The notes under the pieces: generated by a model
Told to the model about the DNA's origin: nothing
Databases searched by the model: none
What the model saw: only the letters and a program-made list of their open reading frames with translations
Assembly: GCF_013375555.1 (NCBI RefSeq)
Contig: NZ_JABXWB010000001.1
Location: forward strand, 2,678,501 to 2,742,500
Length of the DNA stretch: 64,000 nt
Reading direction: 5' to 3'
From: Sphingobium sp. EM0848
GTDB lineage: Bacteria; Pseudomonadota; Alphaproteobacteria; Sphingomonadales; Sphingomonadaceae
Shown: positions 53,687 to 62,686 of the stretch, in pieces
How positions within the stretch are numbered: position 1 is the stretch's first letter
Layout of the letters: every line of letters begins with the position of its first letter
Program-made: the position numbers and the translations under genes

Positions 53687-54189
53687 ATGCCGCCGAGATA
53701 GTCGAGCTTGCCGATTGGCACCCCAGCCTGCCGCAGCAGCGCATAGGCGGTCGTCACATGGAAATAGAAATTGGGCAGCGCAAAGCCTAATACATGGCTG
53801 CGTCCGGTGAAGGGGAAATCGCCGCTTGGCGTCTTGAGCACCACCTGCGTATCTTCCCGTCCGTCAATGCGTTCGCGGGGCACGGATTCGAGGAAGGCGA
53901 TGGTCCTGGCGATCCTCTCCTGCAATTCGGCAAAGCTCTGCTCGGTGTCGGGCAGCGGCAGCGGGTCAAGCTCACCGATGCGGATGACCGCGCCCTTGGC
54001 GCTGTCGCTGGCGAACTGGACCTGAGCGGTGAGCGGGGCCATGTCCTCGATCAGCCTTGCGTTGGTCAGCGTCAGCGGATCGATGCCCTTTTCCTCGGCA
54101 TAGGCGGCGGCCTTGTCCAATATCGTGGACAGGTTGCGCAGGCCGCGGATGAAAATGGGAACAGTCAGATCATAGAGTTCAGTGGCCAC
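53683..54189 (-). CDS. DUF1993-family protein
   Basis: A 168-residue cytoplasmic protein that matches the DUF1993 family: LYDLTVPIFIRGLRNLSTILDKAAAYAEEKGID, LTNARLIEDMAPLTAQVQFASDSAKGAVIRIG and SHVLGFALPNFYFHVTTAYALLRQAGVPIGKLDYLG, the last with the HxxxAYxxLR helix. The fold is a four-helix bundle like DinB; function unknown. Its stop overlaps the SH3 lipoprotein stop. Confidence 0.9.
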   Translation of the reverse strand: MATELYDLTVPIFIRGLRNLSTILDKAAAYAEEKGIDPLTLTNARLIEDMAPLTAQVQFASDSAKGAVIRIGELDPLPLPDTEQSFAELQERIARTIAFLESVPRERIDGREDTQVVLKTPSGDFPFTGRSHVLGFALPNFYFHVTTAYALLRQAGVPIGKLDYLGGI

Positions 54190-54264
54190 CAGGCTCTCCT
54201 CTTATCGTGCCGATAGGCGCCATAGATATGGTGGCCGCTGTCGCTTTCGATAGCTGGCCGAAAT

Positions 54265-54303
54265 AAAAAAGGACCGGCCGACTTGGCTCCATGTCGGCCG
54301 GTC
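54265..54303 (-). terminator. intrinsic terminator for the YczE-like gene (minus strand)
   Basis: An 11-pair perfect stem (54272-54282 with 54293-54303) is followed, read leftward, by CTTTTTTATTT. It lies between the YczE-like gene and the downstream DUF1993 gene, so the two are separate transcription units. Confidence 0.9.
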
Positions 54304-54330
54304 AGGGGGCAAAGGATCGGGGCTGGGGGT

Positions 54331-54930
54331 TCAGGCGAGGGCAGGCGCCGCGCGTGGGATGGTGAAGAAGGGCAGGGCGTGGTGGACGATCCAGCCGATC
54401 GTCGCCGCATAGAGCAGAGTGCCGAGGCCGACCGTGCCGCCGAGCAGCCAGCCAATGGCCAGCACGCCGATTTCGATTCCGGTGCGCACCCATTTGACCG
54501 GCAGGCCGGTGCGGCGGCAAAATCCGGTCATCAGCCCGTCACGCGGCCCCGGTCCAAGTCCCGCGCCGATATAGGCACCCCCGGCAATGCCGTTGAGGAT
54601 GATCCCGGCCACCAGCCAGCCGAAACGCACCCACAAGCCCTCCGGCGTCGGCAGGATCATCAGGCTGAGGTCCACCGCTGACCCGATCACGAGGATATTG
54701 CAGACCGTGCCGATTCCGGGCCTTTGGCGCAGCGGCCACCAGAGCAGCAGCACGAGGGCGCCGATCAGATTGACGGTCATGCCGAAGCTCAAGCCCAGAC
54801 GCGGCGCCAGCCCCTGATGCAGCACGTCCCAGGGGTCCAGCCCCAGATTGGCGCGCAGCATCAGCGCCATGGAAAACCCATAGAGGCCCAGGCCCCAGAA
54901 AAGTTGAAAAAGGCGGCGTTGCATCATCAT
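54331..54930 (-). CDS. YczE/YyaS/YitT-family membrane protein
   Basis: A 199-residue integral membrane protein with about five helices (LFQLFWGLGLYGFSMALML, GMTVNLIGALVLLLWWPL, GTVCNILVIGSAVDLSLMI, AGIILNGIAGGAYIGAGLGPGPRDGL, TVGLGTLLYAATIGWIVHHALPFF). The motif GLGPGPRDGLMTGF is characteristic of the YczE/YyaS group. Role unknown; often adjacent to a GntR-type regulator. It is divergent from a MocR-type regulator, with repeated candidate operators between them. Confidence 0.88.
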   Translation of the reverse strand: MMMQRRLFQLFWGLGLYGFSMALMLRANLGLDPWDVLHQGLAPRLGLSFGMTVNLIGALVLLLWWPLRQRPGIGTVCNILVIGSAVDLSLMILPTPEGLWVRFGWLVAGIILNGIAGGAYIGAGLGPGPRDGLMTGFCRRTGLPVKWVRTGIEIGVLAIGWLLGGTVGLGTLLYAATIGWIVHHALPFFTIPRAAPALA

Positions 54931-54946
54931 GGCGCATGAACTCGCC

Positions 54947-54989
54947 CAAAATGGCCTTTTACAAAATGGCCATTATTCGATAATTGGCC
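54947..54989. promoter_or_regulatory. direct-repeat operator between the YczE-like and MocR genes
   Basis: CAAAATGGCC at 54947-54956 and again at 54962-54971 (same direction, 15-base spacing start to start), with a third partial copy AATTGGCC around 54982-54989. MocR/PdxR-type regulators bind direct repeats in the shared promoter of a divergent gene, so these are proposed as its binding sites. Confidence 0.6.
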
Positions 54990-55019
54990 TTCATATTTTC
55001 TGGATTGGAACCGACTGTC

Positions 55020-56483
55020 ATGTCCACTTCCCTGTTGCGGCCACCCTCCCTGTTGCGCCTGTTGGGCGCCTGGCGTGCCGAGGACAGCGCCGAACCGGCT
55101 TATCGCCAATTGGCGCAGGCTTTGAGGATGTTGGTGCTGGACGGGAGGATCGGCCTGAATGTCCGCCTGCCGGGGGAGCGGGAACTGGCTGGCGCGCTGG
55201 GCCTCAGCCGCACCACCGTTGCCGCTGCCTTCGACCGGCTGCGCGACGAGGGTTTTCTGGAGAGCCGTCAGGGATCGGGCAGCGTCACCCGTCTGCCGCC
55301 GGGCCGGATCGAGCAGGCCTCGCCGGAAATCGACATGGCCAGCGGGGGCAATATCCTGAACTGGACCCATGCCGCTCTGCCTGCCGCGCCGGGGGTAGGA
55401 CGCGCCTGTCAGGTGGCGGTCGAGATGCTGCCGGCTTTTCTGGGTGAACTGGGCTATGATCCGCTGGGTCTGCCGCCGCTGCGTCGCGCTATCGCCGCCC
55501 ATTATGAGCGGCGCGGTTGTCCCACCAGCCCGGACCAGATCATCGTCACCAATGGCGCGCAGCAAGGCTTCTCCCTGCTGTTGCAATGGCTGGCGGGGCC
55601 GGGCGACCGGGCGGTGATCGACCATCCGACCTATCATAATGCGATTCAGGCGCTGCAACGCGCGCATGTCGTGCCTGTGCCGGTCGGCCTGCCCATGCAG
55701 GGATGGGATATCGACGCGATGGAGGCGGCCTTCCGCCAGACCTCACCGCGTTTCGCCTATATCATCGCCGATTTCCACAATCCGACCGGGCGCAGCATGG
55801 ACCCGGCCACCCGGCGCGCGCTGGTGGCCGCCGCCACGCGCAGCCACACGCCGCTCATCATCGACGAAACGATGGTCGCGATGGGGCTGGACTATCTGCC
55901 GCCGCCGCCGGTCGCGGTCCACGATCCTGCGGGACGGCAGGTCATCACCATGGGGTCGGCGAGCAAGATCTTCTGGGGCGGGCTGCGCGTCGGCTGGATT
56001 CGCGCCGATCCTCAGACCATTGCCGCCCTGGGCCGCCTGCGCACGACGATGGACATGGCGAGCCCGGTGGTGGAGCAGCTTGCCGCCGCACAGCTGGTCG
56101 ATGCGGATGAAGGGCTGGGGGCGCGGGCGGCGGTGCTGCGCGGGCGTCGGGATCATTTGCTGGGGCTGATCGAACGGCATCTGCCGCATTGGCGCGTCGA
56201 GTCGCCAGCGGGGGGCCTGTCGCTCTGGGCGGAACTGCCGCGTGCCGAAGCGACCGCGCTGGCGGCGCTGGCCGAAAGCCATGGCGTGCGCGTGGCGCCG
56301 GGGCCGCGTTTCGGGGTGAGCGGGGCGTTCGAGCGGTTCCTGCGTCTGCCCTTCACCTTGCCGGAGGAGCAGTTGACGGTCGGTGTGGAACGGTTGGTGG
56401 AGGCGGATGCGCGCCTTCACGCACGAATCCCCCGTGGTCGCGATTCTCTGGCCGCCGCATTGGAGGCGGATCGGTTGATCTGA
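55020..56483 (+). CDS. MocR/PdxR-type transcriptional regulator (GntR HTH + aminotransferase fold)
   Basis: A 487-residue regulator with an N-terminal GntR winged helix (about 15-85; AYRQLAQALRMLVLDGRIGLNVRLPGERELAGALGLSRTTVAAAFDRLRDEGFLESR) and a C-terminal fold-type I aminotransferase domain, with the PLP lysine in VITMGSASKIFWGGLRVGWI (about residue 317). These proteins use PLP or a PLP adduct as effector. The neighbour it controls is probably the divergent YczE-like gene, possibly also itself. The start at 55020 (MSTSLLRPPS) fits the HTH. Confidence 0.92.
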   Translation: MSTSLLRPPSLLRLLGAWRAEDSAEPAYRQLAQALRMLVLDGRIGLNVRLPGERELAGALGLSRTTVAAAFDRLRDEGFLESRQGSGSVTRLPPGRIEQASPEIDMASGGNILNWTHAALPAAPGVGRACQVAVEMLPAFLGELGYDPLGLPPLRRAIAAHYERRGCPTSPDQIIVTNGAQQGFSLLLQWLAGPGDRAVIDHPTYHNAIQALQRAHVVPVPVGLPMQGWDIDAMEAAFRQTSPRFAYIIADFHNPTGRSMDPATRRALVAAATRSHTPLIIDETMVAMGLDYLPPPPVAVHDPAGRQVITMGSASKIFWGGLRVGWIRADPQTIAALGRLRTTMDMASPVVEQLAAAQLVDADEGLGARAAVLRGRRDHLLGLIERHLPHWRVESPAGGLSLWAELPRAEATALAALAESHGVRVAPGPRFGVSGAFERFLRLPFTLPEEQLTVGVERLVEADARLHARIPRGRDSLAAALEADRLI

Positions 56484-56487
56484 GATA

Positions 56488-56525
56488 CAAAAAGGGCCGC
56501 GTGGACATGCCACGCGGCCCTTTTG
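56488..56525. terminator. bidirectional intrinsic terminator between the MocR gene and ppa
   Basis: A near-perfect stem of about 16 pairs (56489-56504 with 56510-56525) around an ACATG-centred loop is flanked by A- and T-runs. It lies between two convergent genes and should act in both directions. Confidence 0.9.
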
Positions 56526-56544
56526 TTCAACAGGAAGCCAAGCT

Positions 56545-57093
56545 TCAGGCCTGCTTGCCAGCCTTATAGCGCTCGATCGCTTCCAGCGTGATGCGGCGGG
56601 CGTCTTCAGCGCCGCCCCAGGTCCCGATGCGCACCCACTTCTGCTTTTCCAAATCCTTATAGTGGGTGAAGAAATGCTCGATCTGCTCCATCACGATGCC
56701 GGGCAGATCGTCTTTTTCATCGACCTCGCTATAATAAGGGAAGGTCTTGTTGTCGGGCACGCAGACCAGCTTTTCGTCGCCACCGGCTTCATCTTCCAGA
56801 TTCAGCACGGCGATGGGACGGGCGCGCACGACCGAACCGGGCACGAAGGGCGAACGGGCGATGACCAGCGCGTCCAGCGGATCGCCATCGGGCGACAGGG
56901 TGTGCGGCACGAAGCCGTAATTCGCCGGATAGCGCATCGGCGTGTGCAGGATGCGGTCCACGAACAGTGCGCCCGACGCCTTGTCGAATTCATATTTCAC
57001 CGGCTCACCACCAACGGGAACCTCGATGATGACATTCAGGCTGTTGGGCGGATCGTCGCCGACCGGAATCAGTTCGATATTCATGGACTTCAA
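56545..57093 (-). CDS. ppa: inorganic pyrophosphatase (family I)
   Basis: Ppa splits PPi to two phosphates and pulls biosynthetic reactions forward. The 182-residue enzyme has EVPVGGEPVKYEFDKASGALFVDRIL with the conserved Glu/Lys, the metal-binding DGDPLDALV, and VPDNKT; the ALVIARSPFVPGSVVRARPIAVL strand follows. Length is usual. An alternative start at the fourth residue (57084, MNIELIPVGDDPPNS) is possible and matches many homologues. It is convergent with the MocR gene and downstream of the M61 peptidase on the same strand? No: the peptidase gene ends at 57126, just upstream. Confidence 0.95.
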   Translation of the reverse strand: MKSMNIELIPVGDDPPNSLNVIIEVPVGGEPVKYEFDKASGALFVDRILHTPMRYPANYGFVPHTLSPDGDPLDALVIARSPFVPGSVVRARPIAVLNLEDEAGGDEKLVCVPDNKTFPYYSEVDEKDDLPGIVMEQIEHFFTHYKDLEKQKWVRIGTWGGAEDARRITLEAIERYKAGKQA

Positions 57094-57125
57094 GCCTTTG
57101 TAAACGCGTTGGTCTTTGCGGGCGG

Positions 57126-59045
57126 TTATGTTTTCGGTTTCAGCAGCCGGTCCAGGCTGCCTTCACCCTCTCCCATTTTTTCGAGGCGCGGATAGCGCAG
57201 GCCGCCAGAATAAGCGAGGGTCAAAGTGCGATAGTATTTATCCTGTTTCAGGATGATCTGCATCGGCTTGCCCGACTTGATCGCGGCCTTGAACACATCG
57301 CTCGAATATTCGTCGCCATTGATCGCAACGATCTTGGAACCGATGGCAAGCCCCGCCTTGAAGGCCGGGCTGTCCCAGACGACGTTGCTGATCTCGCCGT
57401 CATTCTTGACGATCATGCCGATGCCGAAGCTCTGGTCGGTGAACTTGCCCGATCCTTCCGCCGCCTTGGTGATGGCGCCGGGCGTATCGCCATAGACCAG
57501 CTTGTAGCCGCCCAGCGTGAAGCCGCCCTTGGGCGTTTCCCTGGTCGTGCTGTCGACATATTTCTGGAAGAAGCCCGTCCAGTCATAGGGCGCGACCGCG
57601 TTCAGCGTCTTGATCACGTCGCCGCGATTATAGACGACCTGGCCCCAGTCACCCGGATTGATCCCGAAAAAGGCCTGGGCGAAATCGTCGAGGCCCTTGG
57701 CGCCCTTGGTCTGCTGGCGGATGATGGCGTCCGCCTCCAGCCAGATCATCAGGCCTTCGTTATAATAATCCTCCGACCGCTGCCAGCTCGACCAGCCCTT
57801 GGGGCGGCGGGCGGAGATGATCGGGTCGTGGGTGGTGTCCTCCATCGGGCGCCATTCGCGGCCGCGCGTGGTGTCGAGCTTGGCGGCGATATGGGCATAG
57901 GCGTCCAGCGTCTCCTGCTTGGTGAACAGGCCGGAACGCGCGCCCAGCACATAGCCCCAGAATTGCGTCTGCCCTTCATAGACCCACAGCAGGTTATCCT
58001 GCATCGGCACGTTGAAATCGGGCGTCCACAGCAGGTCGGGGCGGCGGAATTTGCCGTCCCAGCTATGGGTGAACTCATGCGGCAGCAGGTTGCGGTCCAG
58101 CAGCGCGTCGCCATCGCCCCATTTCTTGAAATAGCCCGGCTCGACCTGATTTTCGGAAGAGCGGTGATGTTCGAGGCCGATGCCGCCCATCTCGTCGGTG
58201 ATCGCGAAGAGGAAGTCATAATGGTTGAAATGATAGGTGCCGAACAGCGCGCCCGCTTCATCGACCAGCTTTTTGTGGTGGGCGATCTGCTCTGGCGTGG
58301 CATTCAGCTCATCGGCGTCGTCGGCGACGATGTTGAGCGTCACATTATGGCCAAGGTCGACCGGCTTGAAATAACGGCCTGCAAAGACCGGGGAATCCTG
58401 CAAGGCCTCATAATCGATCACGTCATAGGCGACGGTCGATCCCGTCGCCTTGCCGCGTAGCGCGGTCGCGGCCTGCCAGCCGTCGGGATAGGTGACGGTC
58501 GCCTGAACCGGAATCTGGCGGGTATAATAGCCTGCCGGATAGAGCGACACTGACTCCCACTGGATGTTCAGCATCTTGGGCGTGACGATGACGCGGCCCT
58601 GATTGGGCTGGGTGGCGGAGAGGAACTGGAAGCTTGCCACGACCTGTTTCGTTCCCTGCGGCACATCGATCACAAAGCCATAGACGTTGAGCGGATCGCG
58701 CTTCCAGGCCAGCGGCTTGCCGTCGGCGGTGAAGGTGAGGCCGGTGAGCTTCTCGATCTGCCCGCGCGGCGCATGATTGCCCGGCAGCCATTGCGGCATG
58801 AGTAGGGTCATCGGGCCGCTGGAGGCGACGGGGATGGTTTCCTTGACGCGGAAGATGCGCTGCACCGTGTCGGTGGCGTCGACCTCCAGCCTGATCGTGC
58901 CGCCGGGGTAGGGGACGTCCTTGGGCGTCGGCGCGGCATTGTCGACCGGCAGTGCGGTGGGCTTCGACCGGATCGCATCCTGCGCGATCAGCGGCGTGGC
59001 AATCGCCGTGGAAAGGAAAAGGGCGGCAGCAAGGCTGCGGATCAT
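57126..59045 (-). CDS. M61-family glycyl aminopeptidase with PDZ domain, exported
   Basis: A 639-residue zinc peptidase with a signal peptide (1-20, MIRSLAAALFLSTAIATPLIAQ). The catalytic zinc motif is HEFTHSWDGKFRRPD (HExxH) with the third ligand Glu in VYEGQTQFWG; a C-terminal PDZ domain (about 545-620, GKFTDQSFGIGMIVKNDGEISNVVWDSPAFKAGLAIGSKIVAING) is typical of M61. The family removes N-terminal Gly residues and acts in the periplasm. The start at 59045 follows GGAGATGTTC; the open frame to 60014 runs through the hisS gene region and is not part of it. Confidence 0.93.
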   Translation of the reverse strand: MIRSLAAALFLSTAIATPLIAQDAIRSKPTALPVDNAAPTPKDVPYPGGTIRLEVDATDTVQRIFRVKETIPVASSGPMTLLMPQWLPGNHAPRGQIEKLTGLTFTADGKPLAWKRDPLNVYGFVIDVPQGTKQVVASFQFLSATQPNQGRVIVTPKMLNIQWESVSLYPAGYYTRQIPVQATVTYPDGWQAATALRGKATGSTVAYDVIDYEALQDSPVFAGRYFKPVDLGHNVTLNIVADDADELNATPEQIAHHKKLVDEAGALFGTYHFNHYDFLFAITDEMGGIGLEHHRSSENQVEPGYFKKWGDGDALLDRNLLPHEFTHSWDGKFRRPDLLWTPDFNVPMQDNLLWVYEGQTQFWGYVLGARSGLFTKQETLDAYAHIAAKLDTTRGREWRPMEDTTHDPIISARRPKGWSSWQRSEDYYNEGLMIWLEADAIIRQQTKGAKGLDDFAQAFFGINPGDWGQVVYNRGDVIKTLNAVAPYDWTGFFQKYVDSTTRETPKGGFTLGGYKLVYGDTPGAITKAAEGSGKFTDQSFGIGMIVKNDGEISNVVWDSPAFKAGLAIGSKIVAINGDEYSSDVFKAAIKSGKPMQIILKQDKYYRTLTLAYSGGLRYPRLEKMGEGEGSLDRLLKPKT

Positions 59046-59198
59046 GAACATCTCCGAAAAACATGTGCGGTCGGACGACCGTATAATAACAGCATGGCGA
59101 GCCATTATCCTTCCGTCCACCCCCAACGATCCTTGCGACATTATGGGACAAAAAACCGCGTTTCCTTGTGGCTTCTTTGCCGCTAAAGGCGCTGTCCC

Positions 59199-60461
59199 AT
59201 GGCGAAAATTGAAACGCCGCGTCCGGTACGCGGCACGCAGGACATGCTGGGCGGCACGAACGAAGCGTTCCAGGAACGTTTCGCACATGTGGTCGCGACC
59301 TTTGACCGGGTGCGGAAACTTTATGGATTCCAGCGGGTTGAAGTGCCCGTCTTTGAATCCACGGCGGTGTTTGCCCGATCGCTGGGTGAAAGCACCGACG
59401 TCGTTTCGAAGGAAATGTACACGTTCGAGGATCGCGGCGGCGACAGCATCACCCTGCGCCCTGAATTCACGGCCGGCATTTCGCGCGCCTATATCACGGA
59501 AGGCTGGCAGCAATATGCGCCGCTGAAAGTGGCGACCCATGGCCCGCTGTTCCGCTATGAGCGCCCGCAAAAGGGCCGCTTCCGCCAGTTCCACCAGCTC
59601 GACGCCGAGATCATCGGCGCGGGCGAGCCGGGAGCGGATGTGGAATTGCTGGTTTTCGCGGATCAGCTGCTGCGTGAACTCGGCGTGTCGGAAGGCGTGA
59701 CGCTGAACCTCAATACGCTGGGCGATACTGAAAGCCGCGAAGCCTGGCGGGCTGCGCTGATCGCCCATTTCGAGGCGCATCGCGATGAATTGTCGGAAGA
59801 GAGTATCGACCGTCTGCACCGCAATCCGCTGCGCATCCTTGACAGCAAAGACCCGCGCGATCGCCCGGTGGCGGACAGCGCGCCGGATATCGACGCCTAT
59901 CTGACCGACGAAGCGCGCGGTTTCTTCGAGAAAGTGACGGCGGGCCTCGACGCGGCGGGCGTGGCGTGGGAGCGCAATGCCCGTCTGGTGCGCGGCCTCG
60001 ATTATTATCGCCACACGGCGTTCGAGTTCATCACCGATCGCCTCGGTGCGCAGGGCACGGTGCTGGGCGGCGGGCGCTATGACGGGCTGATCGAGAATCT
60101 GGGTGGTCCTTCGACCCCGGCGGTCGGCTGGGCGGCGGGGATTGAGCGGTTGGCGATGCTGGTGGATAGGCCGGAGATTGCTCCTCCGACTGTGGCCGTC
60201 ATTCCCATGGGCGAAGCGGCAGAGGTGAAGGCTACCGGCATCGTTGCCGATCTGCGCCGGGCTGGCGTCGCGTGCGACATGGGCTATCGCGGCAATATGA
60301 AGAAGCGGATGCAGCGGGCCAATGCCTCGGGCGCGGCCTGGGCGGTGATCCTGGGCGACGACGAACTGACACGGGGGGAGGCGGCTGTCCGCAATCTCGG
60401 CACCGGGGAGCAGGAAGCCGTTGCACTGGATGCGCTGGTCGAGAAGCTGTCGGCCCTTTGA
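59199..60461 (+). CDS. hisS: histidyl-tRNA synthetase
   Basis: Class II synthetase that charges His onto tRNA-His. The 420-residue product begins [18 protein letters not shown] and shows motif 2 [23 protein letters not shown], the histidine-binding [15 protein letters not shown] and [13 protein letters not shown] with the His A/B motifs, and a C-terminal anticodon-binding domain ([23 protein letters not shown]). The stop is overlapped by prfA (TGATG). It heads a translation operon hisS-prfA-prmC and is divergent from the M61 peptidase. Confidence 0.97.
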   Translation: MAKIETPRPVRGTQDMLGGTNEAFQERFAHVVATFDRVRKLYGFQRVEVPVFESTAVFARSLGESTDVVSKEMYTFEDRGGDSITLRPEFTAGISRAYITEGWQQYAPLKVATHGPLFRYERPQKGRFRQFHQLDAEIIGAGEPGADVELLVFADQLLRELGVSEGVTLNLNTLGDTESREAWRAALIAHFEAHRDELSEESIDRLHRNPLRILDSKDPRDRPVADSAPDIDAYLTDEARGFFEKVTAGLDAAGVAWERNARLVRGLDYYRHTAFEFITDRLGAQGTVLGGGRYDGLIENLGGPSTPAVGWAAGIERLAMLVDRPEIAPPTVAVIPMGEAAEVKATGIVADLRRAGVACDMGYRGNMKKRMQRANASGAAWAVILGDDELTRGEAAVRNLGTGEQEAVALDALVEKLSAL

Positions 60462-61552
60462 TGCACATCTCCGCCGAACGCATCGCGCAGATCGAGGCGC
60501 GCCGGGACGAGGTGCAGGCGTCGATGACGCGCGCCGACCTCGCGCCGGAAGAGTTTGTGCGGCTGTCCAAGGAATATGCCGAGATCGAGCCGGTGGCCAA
60601 GGCCGCCCATGAAGTGCGCCGTCTCCGCCAGGAACTCAGCGCGCTCGAATATATGGCGGGCGGCGAGGATGCGGATGCCGATCCCGCGATGCGCGAAATG
60701 GCGCAGGAGGAAATGCAGCTCCTCAAGGGCAAGCTTCCCGATGCCGAACGGGCGCTGGCGCTTCAGTTGTTGCCCAAGGATGCGGCCGATGCGCGCCCCG
60801 CCATGCTGGAAATCCGTGCGGGCACGGGCGGCGACGAAGCAGCGCTCTTCGCGGGCGACCTGTTCCGCATGTATCAGCGCTATGCCGATGCGCAGGGCTG
60901 GAAGATGGAACTGATGTCCTCCAACGCCTCCGAAGTCGGTGGCTTCAAGGAAGTGGTCGCCAGCGTCACCGGCACTGGCGTCTTCGCGAAACTCAAATTC
61001 GAAAGCGGCGTCCATCGCGTCCAGCGCGTCCCCGTCACCGAAAGCGGCGGGCGCATCCACACCTCCGCCGCCACGGTCGCGGTGCTGCCGGAACCGGAGG
61101 AGGTCGACGTCCAGATCGCCGACAGCGACCTCAAGATCGACATCTACCGTGCCTCGGGTGCGGGCGGGCAGCACGTCAACACCACCGATTCCGCCGTGCG
61201 CATCACCCATTTGCCATCGGGCATCGTGGTGACGCAGCAGGACGAGCGCTCGCAGCACAAGAACAAGGCCAAGGCGATGCAGGTGCTGCGCGCCCGCATC
61301 TACGAAGTGGAACGCGAACGCGCCCAGAGCGAGCAGGCTGGCGCGCGCAAGGCGATGGTCGGCTCGGGCGACCGTTCCGAACGCATCCGCACCTATAATT
61401 TCCCGCAGGGGCGCGTCACCGATCACCGCATCAACCTGACTCTGCACCGTCTGCCCGAAATCCTCGAAGGGCCGGGCCTGTCCGAAGTCATCGACGCGCT
61501 GGTGGCGGAGGACGAGGCTGCTCGCCTCGCCCAACTGGACGGCGTCGGGTGA
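60461..61552 (+). CDS. prfA: peptide chain release factor 1
   Basis: RF1 recognises UAA and UAG and triggers peptide release. The 363-residue protein has the GGQ tripeptide in [16 protein letters not shown] (about residue 234) and a PxT-type codon-recognition segment in the middle, with [20 protein letters not shown] ahead of it. The start at 60461 shares its A with the hisS stop (TGATG). Downstream prmC overlaps by four bases (GTGA); PrmC methylates the GGQ glutamine of RF1, so the pairing is functional. Confidence 0.96.
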   Translation: MHISAERIAQIEARRDEVQASMTRADLAPEEFVRLSKEYAEIEPVAKAAHEVRRLRQELSALEYMAGGEDADADPAMREMAQEEMQLLKGKLPDAERALALQLLPKDAADARPAMLEIRAGTGGDEAALFAGDLFRMYQRYADAQGWKMELMSSNASEVGGFKEVVASVTGTGVFAKLKFESGVHRVQRVPVTESGGRIHTSAATVAVLPEPEEVDVQIADSDLKIDIYRASGAGGQHVNTTDSAVRITHLPSGIVVTQQDERSQHKNKAKAMQVLRARIYEVERERAQSEQAGARKAMVGSGDRSERIRTYNFPQGRVTDHRINLTLHRLPEILEGPGLSEVIDALVAEDEAARLAQLDGVG

Positions 61553-62376
61553 GCGTAGCGCAGGCGCTGCGCGATGCGGCCGCCCGTCTGGAAGCGATCA
61601 GCGGCACGCCTCGCCTCGATGCTGAACTGTTGCTCGCGCATGCGCTGGATGTCAGCCGCAATGAGCTGTTGATGCGTCAGCGTGACCTGAGCGTTCCGCC
61701 CGGCTTCAATCTATTGCTCGACCGCCGGCTGGCGGGCGAACCCATTGCCTATATCACCGGCAACCGCGATTTCTGGACGATCAGCCTGCATGTCACGCCC
61801 GACGTCCTCATCCCGCGTCCCGACACCGAAACGCTGATAGAGGCTGCTGTCGATCATTTCGCGAAACGGGCGCCAGCACATATTCTTGACCTTGGCACCG
61901 GCTCGGGCGCGTTGCTGCTGGCGGCGCTCAGTCAGTGGCAGCTGGCGAGCGGTGTGGGCGTGGACGTTTCGCCCGCCGCGCTTGCGGTTGCCAGGGGCAA
62001 TGCCGAACGTCTTGGCCTTGCCGACCGTGCCGATTTCCGCCTCGGTGACTGGGCTGAAGGGATGGAGGGGCCGTTTGACCTGATCCTCATCAATCCGCCC
62101 TACATAGCCGAGGACGTTGTGCTGTCGGGCGACGTTCTCCACGAACCGAACGGTGCGCTTTTCGCTGGTGCGGAGGGGTTGGACGACTATCGCCGGATCG
62201 CACCGATGCTGCCGCGCTTGCTGGGACCGGGGGGCATGGCCGCGATCGAGATCGGCTATGACCAGCGGGTCAGCGTCTCTGCCTTGCTTGTGGATCAAGG
62301 GTTTAGTGTCACTGCTCGCGCCGATCTTGCCGGCCATGACCGCTGCCTGGTCGCGACTCTGGTGGACCTGGATTGA
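61549..62376 (+). CDS. prmC: peptide chain release factor N5-glutamine methyltransferase PrmC
   Basis: PrmC methylates the glutamine of the GGQ motif in RF1 and RF2 using SAM. The 275-residue protein starts with a GTG overlapping prfA, has an N-terminal helical domain ([22 protein letters not shown]), the [14 protein letters not shown] motif, SAM-binding [16 protein letters not shown] and catalytic [15 protein letters not shown] (NPPY). It is the last confident gene of the hisS operon; a gene-free stretch of 310 bases follows. Confidence 0.96.
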   Translation: MSVAQALRDAAARLEAISGTPRLDAELLLAHALDVSRNELLMRQRDLSVPPGFNLLLDRRLAGEPIAYITGNRDFWTISLHVTPDVLIPRPDTETLIEAAVDHFAKRAPAHILDLGTGSGALLLAALSQWQLASGVGVDVSPAALAVARGNAERLGLADRADFRLGDWAEGMEGPFDLILINPPYIAEDVVLSGDVLHEPNGALFAGAEGLDDYRRIAPMLPRLLGPGGMAAIEIGYDQRVSVSALLVDQGFSVTARADLAGHDRCLVATLVDLD

Positions 62377-62686
62377 GTGCGGATATGATTTGCACCAGCA
62401 CAAGCGAAAATTGCTTGGTTTATGACGCGTGAGTCACTACATGGGCTTCAGGGACGGCACTATCCTGAGGATCTGCCCCGTGGGGCTTAGCCAAGAAAAG
62501 GCCGTTTTCCCGCTCCTTCAGAGTCACGACGGCGCTGCTGCGCAAGCGCCCTCTGGCAGGTCAAGGGCATCGGCCGGTCGCGGCCCCTGTCCGGCGGAGC
62601 CTTACCCGGCCTGATGCGCAGGCTGAGTTTGAGGACTGAACTGTGGTTTCAGTGAATGATGGCAAAGTGAACGCAAGGATCAGCTC
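62377..62686 (+). other. gene-free, hairpin-rich stretch before DUF4167 (possible structured leader or small RNA)
   Basis: I find no convincing gene; a 61-codon frame at 62429-62614 lacks an RBS and family likeness. The stretch holds several short hairpins: CAAGC-7-GCTTG (62401-62417), ATCC-TGA-GGAT (62462-62472), GCCCC-GT-GGGGC (62475-62486), GGCGCT...AGCGCC (62531-62550) and GGCCG-GTCG-CGGCC (62572-62585). It ends in an AAGGA RBS-like run before the TTG start of DUF4167. It does not match tmRNA, SRP RNA or RNase P as I know them. Confidence 0.35.

Noticed and set aside
59046..60014. N-terminal extension of the M61 peptidase frame
   Set aside because: It runs antisense through hisS; the signal peptide and RBS at 59045 define the true start.
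62429..62614. 61-codon frame in the gap before DUF4167
   Set aside because: GTG/ATG start without RBS, no family likeness, and it crosses several hairpins.
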